This document shows positions 35,570 to 47,290 of a stretch of DNA of 64,000 nucleotides, one piece after another (position 1 is the first letter of the stretch; every line of letters starts with the position of its first letter). The notes beneath the pieces were generated by a model, which was not told the origin of the DNA, searched no databases, and was given only the letters and a program-made list of their open reading frames with translations. The stretch comes from Perilla frutescens (lineage: Eukaryota; Streptophyta; Magnoliopsida; Lamiales; Lamiaceae), in NCBI GenBank assembly GCA_026008535.1, contig BRKX01000002.1, positions 72,499,380 through 72,563,379 of the forward strand, in the 5' to 3' direction. The translations under genes were made by a program, and so were the position numbers.

Positions 35570-35945
35570 TGTATTCAATATACAGATTAAACTAAATTAA
35601 CCAACTAAATAAATATTATACGCAAATACATAAAAAAAAATATTTTTTTAAACAATTAAAATGTCTTTAAATTCAATACACAAATTAAACTAAATCAACC
35701 AACTAAATAAACATTATACGCAAATACATAAAAACAATTAAAATGTCTTTAAATTCAATACACAAATTAAACTAAATCAACCAACTAAATAAACATTATA
35801 CACAAATACATAAAAAAAATATTTTTTTAACAATTAAAATGTCTTTAAATTCAATACACAAATATAACTAAATTAACCAACTAAATAAACATCATACCCA
35901 ACTTTTTTGAAATACTTAAAATGTCTTTAAATTCAATACATAAAT
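35570..35945. repeat. Minisatellite inside the hAT element
   Basis: Four to five imperfect copies of an 80-100 bp unit containing TCTTTAAATTCAATACACAA and CCAACTAAATAAACATTATA. Strongly AT-rich, downstream of the transposase. Confidence 0.85.
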
Positions 35946-36029
35946 TTATAAGTCCTACTAGACATAAATCCAAAAATACAAATATAAGCAACTCATCATT
36001 CTCCCATGTCTTCATCAGCTCATCACTTG

Positions 36030-38291
36030 TCATTCTTCAAACTCGAGCACATTCGAATCTTTCTCCAACAACTCTATCTCTTCCACTTCCACCTCTCGAT
36101 CTGTATTTTAAAATTAATGAAAATATAATAAAGAGTAAATAACTATAATCAAATGTAAAAATTGGAAGTAATAAAATTAAAATTAATAAATTATCACCTG
36201 AATCTTCAGTTTTCTTGAAACCATGTAACCAATTACGAGTACAAATGAGAGCTTGTACGGTTTCGGGAAGCAAACAATTCATATACTTGTTCAAGATACG
36301 TCCACCAATGCTAAATGTAGATTCAGAAGCAACAGTTGTGACTGGAATACTTAAAACATCACAAGCCATCTTTGAAAGTCGGGGGAATCGCTTCTTGTTC
36401 ATACTCCAATATTCTAAAATATCAATGGTATTTCCAACAATGCAAGCTTCTTCTAAGTATGTATTAAGTTCAGATTCATTTGAATTCATTTCAATCAATT
36501 TGTGCTCAAATGCCTAGAATTAAACAAACAAAACAATACCAAAAGTTAAATTGGATAAATACACACAAACACACACAATAAAAGATCTTACTTACATCAA
36601 ACATATTACGCTTAGGTGGTGGATTTGCCATTGTTGAGCTAGAAAATGAGATTGATGCAACCTCAACTTGTTCATATTGACTGAAGAGCTTATACAAAGA
36701 TTTCTTTAGCTTATGCACCTTCTCTTCATAATCTTGTGGGTAAAGTACCTCATAGAAAAAACTCATCATTTTCAATTTCGACCTTGGGTCAAGAATACAT
36801 CCAAATGCAAGAATTCCACAATATTCATCCCAATACTTGTCAAATTTGACTTTCATTTTTGAGGCCATATCCTTGAATCCATAAGTTCAACCAATTGACC
36901 TTCAATGATTGCAATATGCTTGAAATATAAATTTGAGGTAGGATAGGATGACCCAGATAACAACTTAGTAATCTCATAAAATGGTTCCAAGAAAGCATGC
37001 ATCTTATCAGCTCTTTCCCACTCTTCATCAGTCGGACAGTGCTTGTAATTTGTATCATAGTAGCTCAAACTAGTGAATGCAAGACGATACTTAATTGCAC
37101 TTTCAAGCATCAAGTACGTAGAATTCCACCTAGTCGACACATCCAACCTTAAGAAACTCCCTCCAACATCACTTAAGCCCACATCTTCAATACATTTATG
37201 AAATTGCCTCAACCTCCCATCTGATGCCTCACATACTTAACACTTCCTCTAATTTTTCTCAAGGCATCATCAGCCACCTTTAAACCTTCTTGAACAATCA
37301 AGTTCAAAATATGTGCACAACACCTAACATGGAAGAACTCGCCTTGGCATAACAAATCATTTTGTAAATTAAGCCTATCTTTTAAAATTCTTACCATGTT
37401 ATCACAAGAAGTGGCATTATCCAATGTGAGTGTAAATATTTTTGATTCTATACCCCAATCTTTAAGCACTCCCAACAATTTCCTCGACAATTCATACCCT
37501 GAATGTGGACTACCTAACTCACAAAATGAAAGCAATTTACTATTCAACTTCCAATTTTCATCAACATAATGTGCAGTGACAGTCATATAACCTTGAGTAG
37601 TCAGAGCAGTCCAACAATCAGATGTCAAACAAATTCTCCCAGGAATAGTAGCTAACAAACTCTTCAGTTTTTGTTTTTCAACTAGAAACACATTCATACA
37701 ATCACTTTTTGCTGTGTTTCTACTAACGGGCTTAAATTCAGGATTCAAAATCGTATTCAAATCATTAACCCCATCATACTCAGCATAGCTAAATGGAAGA
37801 TCGTGTTTAATAATACATCTAGCCAATGCATCTCTATAATCTTTAGTATCAAATTTCCATTTCTTCACATCCTCAGACTTGGGAAATTCAATACACGCTT
37901 CAAGATGACGTTTTAAAGAAGTGGTTCCAGACTTAGCTTTGCAAGAATATAATTTGTCACAATACTTGCACTGACATTTTTCTACCCCATCTACAATGCC
38001 GACCCTTATGAAATGTTTCCACACATCAGATCTATCGGCTCTACCCTTTTTAGGATCTCTATCATCAACATCTTCAACTTCATCTCTAGTACTCTTGCTC
38101 TTAGATACATTAAATGTAGAACTAGCACAATCAATGTTAGCATGAGTACCTTTATTCCCTTGAGGAGTAGGAAACGATCCCAACATTTGCAAATCATCAT
38201 TCAATTCATCATCCATATCCTCCATAATCTCCATAACCTTCAAATTTTCTTGTAATAAGATAAAGTGTAAGCCTGTGCTCCCGAAATCCAA
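36030..38291 (-). pseudogene. hAT transposase, BED zinc finger type (RICESLEEPER-like)
   Basis: Encodes a hAT transposase on the minus strand. The first frame from 38291 holds an acidic N-terminus, a BED zinc finger (SDVWKHFI, CQCKYCDKLY, SLKRHLEAC) and the catalytic region start (RICLTSDCWTALTTQGYMTV, FTLTLDNATSCDNM, CAHILNLIVQEGL). One base appears to be missing near 37220 (SVKYVR then ASDGRLRQFH in another frame) and again near 36865 (ELMDSRI then KDMASKMKVKFDKYWDEY). Two introns follow, 36595-36514 apart (donor after 36596, acceptor before 36513) and 36197-36101. The C-terminal dimerisation domain (DILEYWSMNKKRFPRLSKMA, TTVASESTFSIGGRIL) is complete, ending with an acidic tail. With two frameshifts it is probably inactive, though otherwise well kept. 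Families of this type mobilise in trans. Confidence 0.88.
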
Positions 38292-38676
38292 AATTCATTT
38301 TAAATAATTAGCACAAATCCCATTTTACATGATTTCGAAAATGTTCTTCTATATAAAATATACTTGTTGTATACATACATTCTCTCTAGCTCCTTAACTA
38401 ACCACGTGGCGAAACAATCTAGCATAGATATAGCATTTAGAAGTAGAAGGTAAGTTACTAAAAACATTGCAGAATAAACAAGTCAATAACAATGCGATTA
38501 GAATTGAAGTAACTAGACGTACATTCAACTAATGATAACGCATTTACTAGTCACAAATACAACAAAAACAATCAGAATATAATATTTGCCATTTTTCTTT
38601 TTTCCATTCAAAGGCAATGAAAATTGGAACCAATTAGCAGAAACATTCAATCCCCTTCTCGACTCCAGGAAAGTTA

Positions 38677-38678
38677 AA

Positions 38679-38722
<44 letters not shown>
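38677..38722. repeat. (TA)n microsatellite
   Basis: An uninterrupted TA run of more than 40 bases in the 5' part of the hAT element. Confidence 0.95.
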
Positions 38723-38724
<2 letters not shown>

Positions 38725-39238
38725 CAAAATATACAAGAAAACTACAACCCAATCATTACATTTGCTGCACAGACAACATAAACAAGTACTTGATATCAAT
38801 ATTAATGTTATTAGATTTTCCCTGGTCCGCACACTCACACACACACACACATTAAATAATTTTCCATTATAGACAAGGCAGAAAGACAAAAATAGCCCCA
38901 ACAAGCCAGCGAGAAATCATACAAAATATAGCTCATTGATTAATTTATCAAGAATTGAAGATTACCAGGCGAAAACCCACAATGTGCAGCTTATGAAGAA
39001 TGAAAAAAATGGAGATTTTGATTCAAAACGTCCAATGGAGACGAGAAATGAGCATTCGAACCAACATGTAGAGAGCCCAGAAAGTAGATTTGAAAAAATT
39101 GATGAAATCTTGGTTGGGGAAATTCGATTTTTTTTTAAATATCTCAGTAGATTATAGTCTCATGCGTCGCCTTCCACAAATCTACTCTCACCAAGAACTT
39201 GAATTCATTGCATTTGTCGTTTAAGTGCGGTGTTGTAG

Positions 39239-39264
39239 AGAGAGAGAGAGAGAGAGAGAGAGAG
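39239..39264. repeat. (GA)n run
   Basis: About 13 GA units near the right end of the hAT element. Confidence 0.9.
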
Positions 39265-41924
39265 CGGCAAGTGCGTGTTGTAGAGAGAAGGCCACATTTT
39301 TACTGATTTCGTGTGATAAAAAAATTGTGCTAACCCAGAGCAGCCCAAAATCCAATTGGGCTAACCCATTTTTGCCCATTTTTTTGGGTCTTTAATTTTT
39401 AACCCAAACAAGCACAAATATCGTGTGGGCTGGGCTAATCCAATGGGTTGGGCCAATTTTGCCACCCTTACAACTCGCTATAGGCATGAATAATCCAACT
39501 AAAGTAGTAAATAGGAAAACCAGTTCCTCTAATTTGGCATAGTGAAAAAACAAATAAATTGTTTGTCCAAAAAAAGAGGTGGAATACTCACAAATGCGAT
39601 GTAATAGCCCTTCCTCGGATTTGCAAAGTCCTCCACAATGACAGAATCCAAATAGCAGAATATCTAAATCAAGCAAACAACAACAAAAATGAAAAATGAA
39701 AAAAAAAGACTAGGAAAGTAAACTTGTGAGATCAAATTTTTTTGTAATTCCATGTATCTCATACTGGAAGATCACATTCTCGCACATTATAATGTTCAAG
39801 TGAGTTAATGATCTGTCAAACCTCTTGATCATCCTCCTTTAACAGATTTTGGAGAATGAGATTATTCATGAACTGCAAAAGAAAAGTACAAGTCAATAGG
39901 AAGTTTATAATCAATCAGTTCAGATGAATGTAGAAACAATTATAATTAATGCAAGACCCGAAACAGTTTTATTGATCTACTCACCGCAATCACCAAAAGC
40001 ACGGGATATCTCCGATGATCTGGTTTCTTCTTGAATACATTGGCTTTTGCTTATCAATGTATTTCTTCTTCGTTTTCAGTATTTTCATATTTGCTTCCTT
40101 GTTCACCTGCAGGATGACAGTCAATTCAATCAAATCTTCAGCAAAGTACTTGATCGTCTTCTTGTTTTATTAGAAATGATATTAGCATCTATCCATCAAT
40201 TTGTTCATTTAATCCAGCAGTAATGCAATAAATCAGCAAGATTATTTTGCAATCAAATAACTCGTAGTTCATTGTTCTGGAATGAGTAACATCTAATATA
40301 AAGCAAGAAAGAAAATTATACTTCAACATTAAAATGATGAATGAAAATTAGCCATGTAACTGATGATATCAGTAAAATTGCCAAAATACATAAGATCCAA
40401 GTACCAGATCACGCTGTTCACTATATGACAAACTGTGTGCATTTACTCAACAACTTATTTCAATAAGTAAACAAATTTATATCGCTCAAATCTTGCCACA
40501 ATGTACAAAGAGCTCATCAAGTAAGTAATTCCTGAAATCTTTTCAGGAATCACAACATAAAATTCTGTTTTTCTTTTATGAACACCGTGCATTCGTAAGC
40601 CACATAAATATCTAGCTAGGACGTTAAAAAAAAGAAACACAAAATATCGACAATCTGGTCCCACCATAAGGCATTCATGAAACCGTTATTATAGCAATGC
40701 GCCCTGATGTAACATTGTTCCACGTGGAAACCGGATATCCTTTTGGAACCACTTGAAATCATATCAGATTACCTCTCTAACTGTAAGGACAAGGGTAGAT
40801 AGCACGTGTACACGTGTCTATACCTTCACACGTTGACCAACAAAATTGTTAGATTTTTTATCGTATTATCCTTGATATCATTTTTCAAGCTACATGGGAA
40901 AAATCTTGTAATGTAGCAGTAGCTTGTCTTAGATTTCTCAAGAATCAAATTAATAAGTGCACCATTCTGCATGATGATTTAGCAATGCATATAAAAAATT
41001 GAGAGAAAAAGAATGAAATGACCAAATCTGGACTCATTGACAGACTGACTGTGGTAGGAAAGGGCAACAAAAACAATCCAGTCAAAGACAACCAAAACCT
41101 CAATTTTATTAATTTTTTCAAAGTTGAACCAAAAAATTGGGAAACAAACAGAAGAAAGATTTGACAAACTTAAGAACCATTATTTTCTAAAATCCTCATA
41201 ACCCTATGCAAAAGCCTGCTAAAACAGAAAGCAGGCAGATCGAAAATCAACCAAAACACAGATCCCTCATTTGACATCAATGGATCAAAAATTCAACCAA
41301 CATATATTTCTACACCAGAGAAAAACTACATACACAGATAGATTAAACCATTAATTTGTGGAGCAAGATTTTTTTTTTTTTTACCATCATTAGCTTAAAA
41401 AAAACAGTAGAAACACACAACAAAATCAAATGTACCATCCCTGCAAGGAGAACCAAAACCATCCACATCTATCCACAACAAGAAATCAAAACAAACAACA
41501 TAAACATCAAATTAAAAAAAAGGCACAAACACAATTCAAGAAAAGAACAACCTCTTGCAGCTCCTCTTGGATTTGTCGGAGCTTTTGAATTGGGTCGAGC
41601 ATTTCATCATGTTCAATGTGAACACGACGAGTCTCCTCTGCCTCAGCAGCGGCGGCGGCAGCAGCTCTCTTGCGCCTAAGTGACACCATTTTTCTTAATA
41701 TCTACAGCTAGCTCACGGCTCAAACCCTAGAAATAGAGACGAACATCCGTTTGAGGGGCTTATATAGCAGTGTGAGTGAGTGTGTGTGTGTAAAAGCAGA
41801 GTGTATCTGGGGCGGCAAGTGTTCGGGTTTGAGAGTTTGCAGTGGCGGGTGTTTACCTGGACAGAGTGTCAGTGGTCTCAGCCAGTGTACGATGATCTGT
41901 CCGAGGTGGGACCGGCGCAGTCAC

Positions 41925-42165
41925 CATGGCGGGGCGGAATCAAATAAAAATTTGTGAATTTGAGCGGTGGCGCCTTACATTGGAGGAATATTCTTGAATC
42001 TTTGATTTGGTTTTAGGCCATTAAAAATAATGAATTGATACGTAGGGTTGCAGGCGTGTAAGAATCCCAACAAATGTAGGAGTAAGACACATCATTGATT
42101 CCAAAGACCGCTGCTTTCTGTACTTGCCTTTCTTTTATTTGCAACCTAGGATTTTCCGAAAGCAA
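41925..42165 (-). promoter_or_regulatory. Conserved NRP 5' flank module of pseudogene 9
   Basis: Has the same two blocks as upstream of NRP-a: GGGGCGGAATCAAATAAA near 41932 and GCAACCTAGGATTTTCCGAA near 42141. Kept even though the downstream gene is broken. Confidence 0.55.
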
Positions 42166-42477
42166 TGTCCCTCTCTGTAACCCGACGGGGAACCAAATAT
42201 TTATTATATATATATTATTTAATTTAATTTAATTTCTTACAAAAAATGTTGAAAAATTTAGTTCCCATTCCAAATGGGCCGGGCCGAACTTTGACTCGTA
42301 GGTAGCGTCTCATGTACGGACGGTCTGTTTAGATTAATGCAGGGGCCACTTTAAATTATTTAGGAACCAAAATTAATTGTTAAATCTTTATTGTGATAGT
42401 TTTCTTAAATTACTATTACTATTTTTATTTTGAGGAAAATGTTCTTAATTGATTCTTCGAGGCCAATCAGAAGCTTT

Positions 42478-42785
42478 TAAGTAGGGGTGGGAAAATATAC
42501 TGAAATATCAAAATACCGCACTTATCGTATCGAAAAAATACTGAAAATATCGAATTTTCGGTATATCGAGATTTTCGGTACGGTATGATACCGTACCGTG
42601 AATTTTCGGTACGGTAATGGTATGAACTTTTAAAAATTACGGTATACCGCGGTATACCGAGATTTCGGTATACCGTGGAATTTCGGTATATACCGAAATT
42701 CCACGGTATATCGGTATGCAGAGGGTATATTGGTGTCTCGGTACGGTACGGTATATTGATATACCGATACATACCGTCTTTTTCA
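42478..42785. mobile_element. CGGTATACCG-rich hAT-like terminal block, copy 1
   Basis: Begins TAGGGGTGGGAAAATA (at about 42482) and then holds dense palindromic variants of CGGTATACCG, TTTCGGTAT and GGTACGGTA. Plant hAT ends typically begin TAGGGGTG and carry arrays of such subterminal palindromes. A related block in the same orientation occurs at 48448-48765. No second terminus or target duplication could be placed, so the element boundaries are uncertain. Confidence 0.5.
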
Positions 42786-43916
42786 AAAAAAAAAAATCAC
42801 ATCTATAATTCAATATTGTAATAATAATATTGCAACATATATTTAAAATTTAGATTTATAATATGAAAAAAGAAAGAAAAAATAAATATAATGCAATAAA
42901 ATAATATTTAGTAAGTTTTTTATAAAAATTTAGCAAAAATACAATATTTGAAAATTATATATGAGATATAAGAAAAACACTTCGCTATTTATATACCAGC
43001 CGATACTGTAACTGTATTTCATTATACCAACCGGTATTTTACAGATTTCATCCTAATACCGGTCGGTATTACGGCGGCTGGTATTATGTAATACCGCTAG
43101 ATTACCGAACCTAATACCGGCCGGTATTTCAGCGGTATCGCATTATACCGTCCGGTATTGTACTGATTTCAACCTAATACCGGTCGGTATTCTAACGGTA
43201 TTACATCATACCGGCCGGTGTGTAATACCGTACGAATACCACCCTTATACCGGCCGGTATTATAGAGGTATTACATTATACCGGTCGATATTATGAGCGG
43301 TATTTGTACTGTACTCGATTTTCCTCAATTGTGAATGCTGTCTTGTTCACATCTCTTGCTTTTGTCTTTTTTCTTACACGTTTGTACTTTGATATAACAA
43401 AACAATTGAAGAAGTACATGAATGTAACTAGTGGGTAGGTGAGATTGAAGACATGTCATTGCATGAAAACTCAAATGATATTTACACCGTGGGATAGCGG
43501 TAAAAAAACACGCTCAAATACCGGTATTCGGGCGGTATCACGTGGTAAGACTGGAAAGAGACCGGTGAGATTGGAAACTCCTCTTACATTTATGATTTGA
43601 ATTCTGCATTAATATACATGATATACTACACACATCAATTTCACAAAACCCACCAATATCTAGCAAAAAGAAATGAACAATCATCGTGCAGTCTAACACA
43701 AATTCATCAGGTATATTTTGAATATTTCATGCAGAATATATACCGCTCGAATACTGTTTTGAACCCTATCTAAACGGTATTCGAGCGGTAATAGCGGTAC
43801 CAAACGGTATCTTCATTATATAATGTTTTCATTGACATTATATTTTATTTAATCTACAGATGAATCATTGACAAATTATCATTGTACAATATGGTGGGCG
43901 GTGGTAAAATTCCGAC

Positions 43917-45755
43917 TACGAAGACGGTGATGAGCAATTTGTACACATTCCTACTCAATCTATATCTTTGGGTGAGTTAATCCAACACATCAATTACATC
44001 ATGCGATCCAATTCACTGGGTGCAGATTATCTTCTCTATTATTTATCGCGTACTCGAAATGGTAGATTATTGAGGTCTCTCTTGAGTACTAATCAAGATC
44101 TGCAAGGGTTGTTCATTCGAGAAAGTAAACCGACAGTGTATGTTGTTCACAATGTACAAAATGACATTAGGACACGGTATCAACAAGATCTATATATACC
44201 ATCAGTGGATTACTCAAGTCCTTTGTTTGATAATTGTGGCACACAATATTCACAGTTTGATAATTGTGGCACACAATATTCACAATTTGATTGGTTTAGT
44301 GACCCGCATTGCAGTGTTAGCCGCAGTATGCCAACTACCACATCATATCATGAACCAGTAGGCTCACATGAGTATGCGGGTGATTTTGGAGGCAATGGTG
44401 AGGAAGATGACGCTGGAGGCAACCCCTCACAGAAGGGCAAGGGTGACGGGAGAGGCAATGGTGAGGAAGATGATGATGATGCTGATGCTGATGAAGATGA
44501 AGATAAAGACGAATATGAGGCTGAGGCTGAGGCTGAGGCTGAGCGACCGGAAGATGATGATGATGAAGATGAAGATTATGATGAATATGAGGCTGAGGCT
44601 GAGGGTGAGGACGAGGATGAGGATGATGAGGAAGATGAAGAAGCTGATTTTGCCAATAGGTTTACATAGTCTACATTTGTAGAGTTTGTTGCATGCATTC
44701 GCAGAGAGAGTGACATAAACAAACTGTTGTCTATGTTAGGGATTAGCAACCCTTCACCAATACCTGAAGAGTCAATCTTAACTGAAGAGCTAAATGAAAA
44801 TTGGTTAATACTGATGATTCATGTTGATGTTTCTGATTCACTTGTGATATCTGATTTGGAGGGGGTACCAGACGACCAACTCTGTAAAGGGTCCACCTTT
44901 TGGACCAAACATGCTCTGTCAATCACGGTGGGATTATGGAATATTCATCATCGTGATGAATATAAAGTGGCTCATTCAGATTCAAGACGTCTGATTATCG
45001 TATGCAAACATGAAGATCGTTGTCTTTTTGAGGTGCGCACCACATGAAGAGAAACATTTTGGATTGTATATAAGTTCACGGAAGAACATACTTGCATGAA
45101 CGACTTGAGTCGTGTCGCTCCGAGACAAGTCTATGCAAAAGTGATTGCAGCGTATTCTGCCAAAAAAATGCGCGGTGAGGGCCAGATAATGAAACCAAAA
45201 GACATCAGGGCAAAGATGTTGGAAGAGTTTGGTATCCGAACCAGTTACAGCATGGCACTTCGTGCCAGAAATGCTGTGATCGAGATGATTTATGGTGGGC
45301 ATGAAGATTCTTTTAAGATGCTCCCTAGCTACCTATACATGTTGGAACAAACCAATCCTGGTACGTTTACTGACTTAGAAGTTGGGCCTAATAACCAATT
45401 CCAACATGTGTTTGTTGCTCTTAGTGTTTGTCGTACTGCATATGCCATATTTCTGAGACCGGTGATAGTTGTGGACAGAACATATATGAAGGGAAAGAAC
45501 AAGAGTATTTTATTTGTTGCAGTAACGAAAGACGGAAATGAGCAGTGCTTTCCGTTAGCAATTGGTATTGGTGCAATTGAAAATGATCGGTCATGGACTT
45601 AGTTTTTGAGTAGGATGAGACTAGCATTTGGATGCAATCCCGAGACATTGATTGTCTCTGATGCTCACATCAATATAAGTAATGCCGTTCAAGAAGTGTT
45701 TCTAGGCACACCCCACGGACTTGAATTTATACTAAGACTACGATTGGACAATTAA
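43917..45755 (+). pseudogene. MULE (MuDR-type) transposase with three in-frame stops
   Basis: One frame runs through almost the whole segment. It holds SDYEDGDEQFVHIPTQ and a MuDR-type N-terminus, a 10-residue tandem repeat (FDNCGTQYSQ twice, 44228-44287), a long acidic stretch (44450-44660), the zinc-binding-like MuDR domain (DEYKVAHSDSRRLIIVCKHE), then the transposase core: VVDRTYMKGKNKSILFVAV with the first catalytic aspartate, KDGNEQCFPLAIGIG, FLSRMRLAFGCNPETLIVSD with the second aspartate. Stops interrupt it at 44667, 45045 and 45600; the last replaces the tryptophan of the SWTWFLSR motif. The region with the catalytic glutamate is missing because the frame runs into the tandem repeat at 45720. 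It cannot make a working transposase. Confidence 0.88.
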
Positions 45756-46700
45756 ATACCGTTACACGCCCCGAATCACGCTTGGATATCGGTCGGCGGT
45801 ATCCCGGGTGGTATCCAGGCAGTACTGCACCTCCTCAGCGGTATCATGAATTCACAAGCCAATTAGGGGTGTGTTGAATTCAATTATCCATCATATATGA
45901 CTTGAAGTATCAAATTACAATGTAATCTTTCAATTTATTATGGATTTCGCACTTGTGACGACCAAGCACTATACTCTTGAGGCATTAACACTACACTCTA
46001 GAAACATTAGTGTAGTATTGCAAGTGATCATTGACCTTGTTAATGAAAGTTGAATTATACACTCGTGAGTCCACTACTTTTATAATTATGCGAAAAGAGG
46101 TAGAGAATGATTAATTGCTTCGTAAATTACATACTCCTTCATTTTTAGGTGTTCCTTGGACTGAATTTATATTAAGACTATGATTGGACAATTAAATACC
46201 GCTACACGCCCCGAATCACACTTGGATACCAGCCGGTGGTATCCCGGCAGTACTGCGCCCCCTCAGCGGTATTGTGAATTCAAAAGCCAATTAGGGGTGT
46301 GTTGAATTCAATTATCCATCATATATGACTTGAGTATCAAATTACAATGTAATCTTTCAATTTATTATGGATTTCGCATTTGTGACGACCAAGCACTATA
46401 CTCTTGAGGCATTAGCACTACACTCTAGAGACATTAAAGTGTAGTATTGCAAGTGATCATTGGCATTGCTAATGAAAGTTGAATTATACACTCGTGAGTC
46501 CACTACTTTTATAATAAGAATGTAAAAGGAGAGGGGGAATGTTTAATTACTTTATAAATTACACACTCCTTCATTTTTGGGAGTTTTTTGCACCGAATTT
46601 ATAAGAAGACTATGATAGGACATCTAGAATACCGTCGTACATTGAATCACGTTTTGATACCGTCCGGCGGTTTTCCGGGCGGTATCCGGTCCTCCTCAGC
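45722..46700. repeat. Tandem repeat, unit about 430 bp, 2.2 copies
   Basis: Units begin at about 45722, 46158 and 46594, each with GAATTTATA then AAGACTA, GATTGGACAATTAAATACCG (in two) and a CGGTATCC cluster. Units one and two also share a long unique part including GGGGTGTGTTGAATTCAATT and GACGACCAAGCACTATACTC. The third is cut after about 100 bases. The start of the array overlaps the end of the MULE transposase frame. Confidence 0.88.
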
Positions 46701-46714
46701 GGTATTGTATAAAG

Positions 46715-46830
46715 TTTTTGGATTGGAGAAGTAGAAATGCAAACTTATGCAAAAAAAAAGAAGCAACAATGCATGTAGCATAATTAAGTTTGCGTGCATA
46801 AGTTTGCATTCCTACTTCTCCAATCCAAAA
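46715..46830. repeat. Inverted repeat, about 37-bp arms
   Basis: The left arm (46715-46751) contains TTTTGGATTGGAGAAGTAGA and ATGCAAACTTATGCA. The right arm (46794-46830) is its near-perfect complement, with one or two mismatches and a loop of about 42 bases. Transcribed, it would form a stable hairpin. Confidence 0.88.
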
Positions 46831-47032
46831 GTTTTGATGAGGTTGGGAAATGATATTCTCTAGGCATATGATTGGGCATCCAATACCTTGTCTTCAGAGA
46901 CTGCTCGTTGTTTTTCACTATTACAACAAGCCAGTCTTCTAGAGAGAGAGATCTGGTGTGCAGGGTGGTATTCGGGCGGTATATAGGCGGTATTTGCCAA
47001 CTTCTTCTCTAATTTTCTCTATCCCGAAAAAC

Positions 47033-47290
47033 TCTTCTCCAATTTGTTTACCCCGAAAGCTCGACACAATCAATAAACCTTGACATTCATTAGCTTTCGG
47101 GATAAAGAAAATTGGAGAAGATGTTTAACTAGCTCGGAATAATGTTTACAATTCATATTTATATGTGAAGAAAATTGTGCACTGAAGCGGAGTTCGTAAA
47201 CTTCTTTATCAATTTCTTAACCCCGAAAGCTTGATCAATAAACCTTTGACGTTCATCCACTTTCGGAATTAAGAATATTGGTGAAGATGT
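47033..47290. repeat. Two related inverted repeats in tandem
   Basis: The first hairpin is 47033-47130 (arms CTTCTCCAATTTGTTTA with CCCCGAAAGCT, and AGCTTTCGGGATAAAG with AAATTGGAGAAG). The second is about 47201-47290 with the same arms more diverged (CCCCGAAAGCTTGATCAATA and CCACTTTCGGAATTAAGAAT). They lie about 170 bases apart and share an intervening TGTTTA...CTCGGAATAA/CTCGAAATAA segment, so this is a duplication of a foldback unit. Confidence 0.75.

Larger units (their letters stand above)
35358..39470. mobile_element. hAT transposon in intron 4 of an NRP pseudogene
   Basis: A 4113-bp element flanked by the 8-bp direct repeat CAACTCGC (35350-35357 and 39471-39478), the hallmark of hAT insertions. 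Termini are TAAGGGTGG at the left and CCACCCTTA at the right, followed on both sides by subterminal CCCA/TGGG-rich blocks (e.g. CAACCCATTT, AATGGGTTGGGCC). The uninterrupted target site is seen in the related pseudogene 3 near 19500. It contains a minus-strand transposase gene, an internal minisatellite, a TA microsatellite and a GA run. Confidence 0.95.
34500..41689 (-). pseudogene. NRP pseudogene 9, interrupted by a hAT element
   Basis: Nine NRP exons: 41689-41552 (MVSLRRKRAAA, 46 aa), 40106-39985, 39872-39822, 39663-39592, 35318-35205, 35107-35055, 34946-34886, 34754-34695 and 34547-34500 (ending DDDGNS and a stop). Exon 9 is missing, as in pseudogene 3. Exon 2 is one base short near its end: CAATCAACC of other copies is CAATCACC, so TTTTGG is followed by TGA. 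All other exons and splice sites look sound. A 4.1-kb hAT transposon sits in intron 4 (35358-39470). With only one lesion visible this looks like a recent death; a product truncated after the dimerisation helix (about residue 84) is conceivable. Confidence 0.88.

Noticed and set aside
38525..38904. Frames with long isoleucine/tyrosine repeats
   Set aside because: These are the TA microsatellite of the hAT element read in different frames.
44368..44682. Methionine/lysine-rich frame
   Set aside because: It is the acidic GAT/GAG repeat of the MULE read in another frame.
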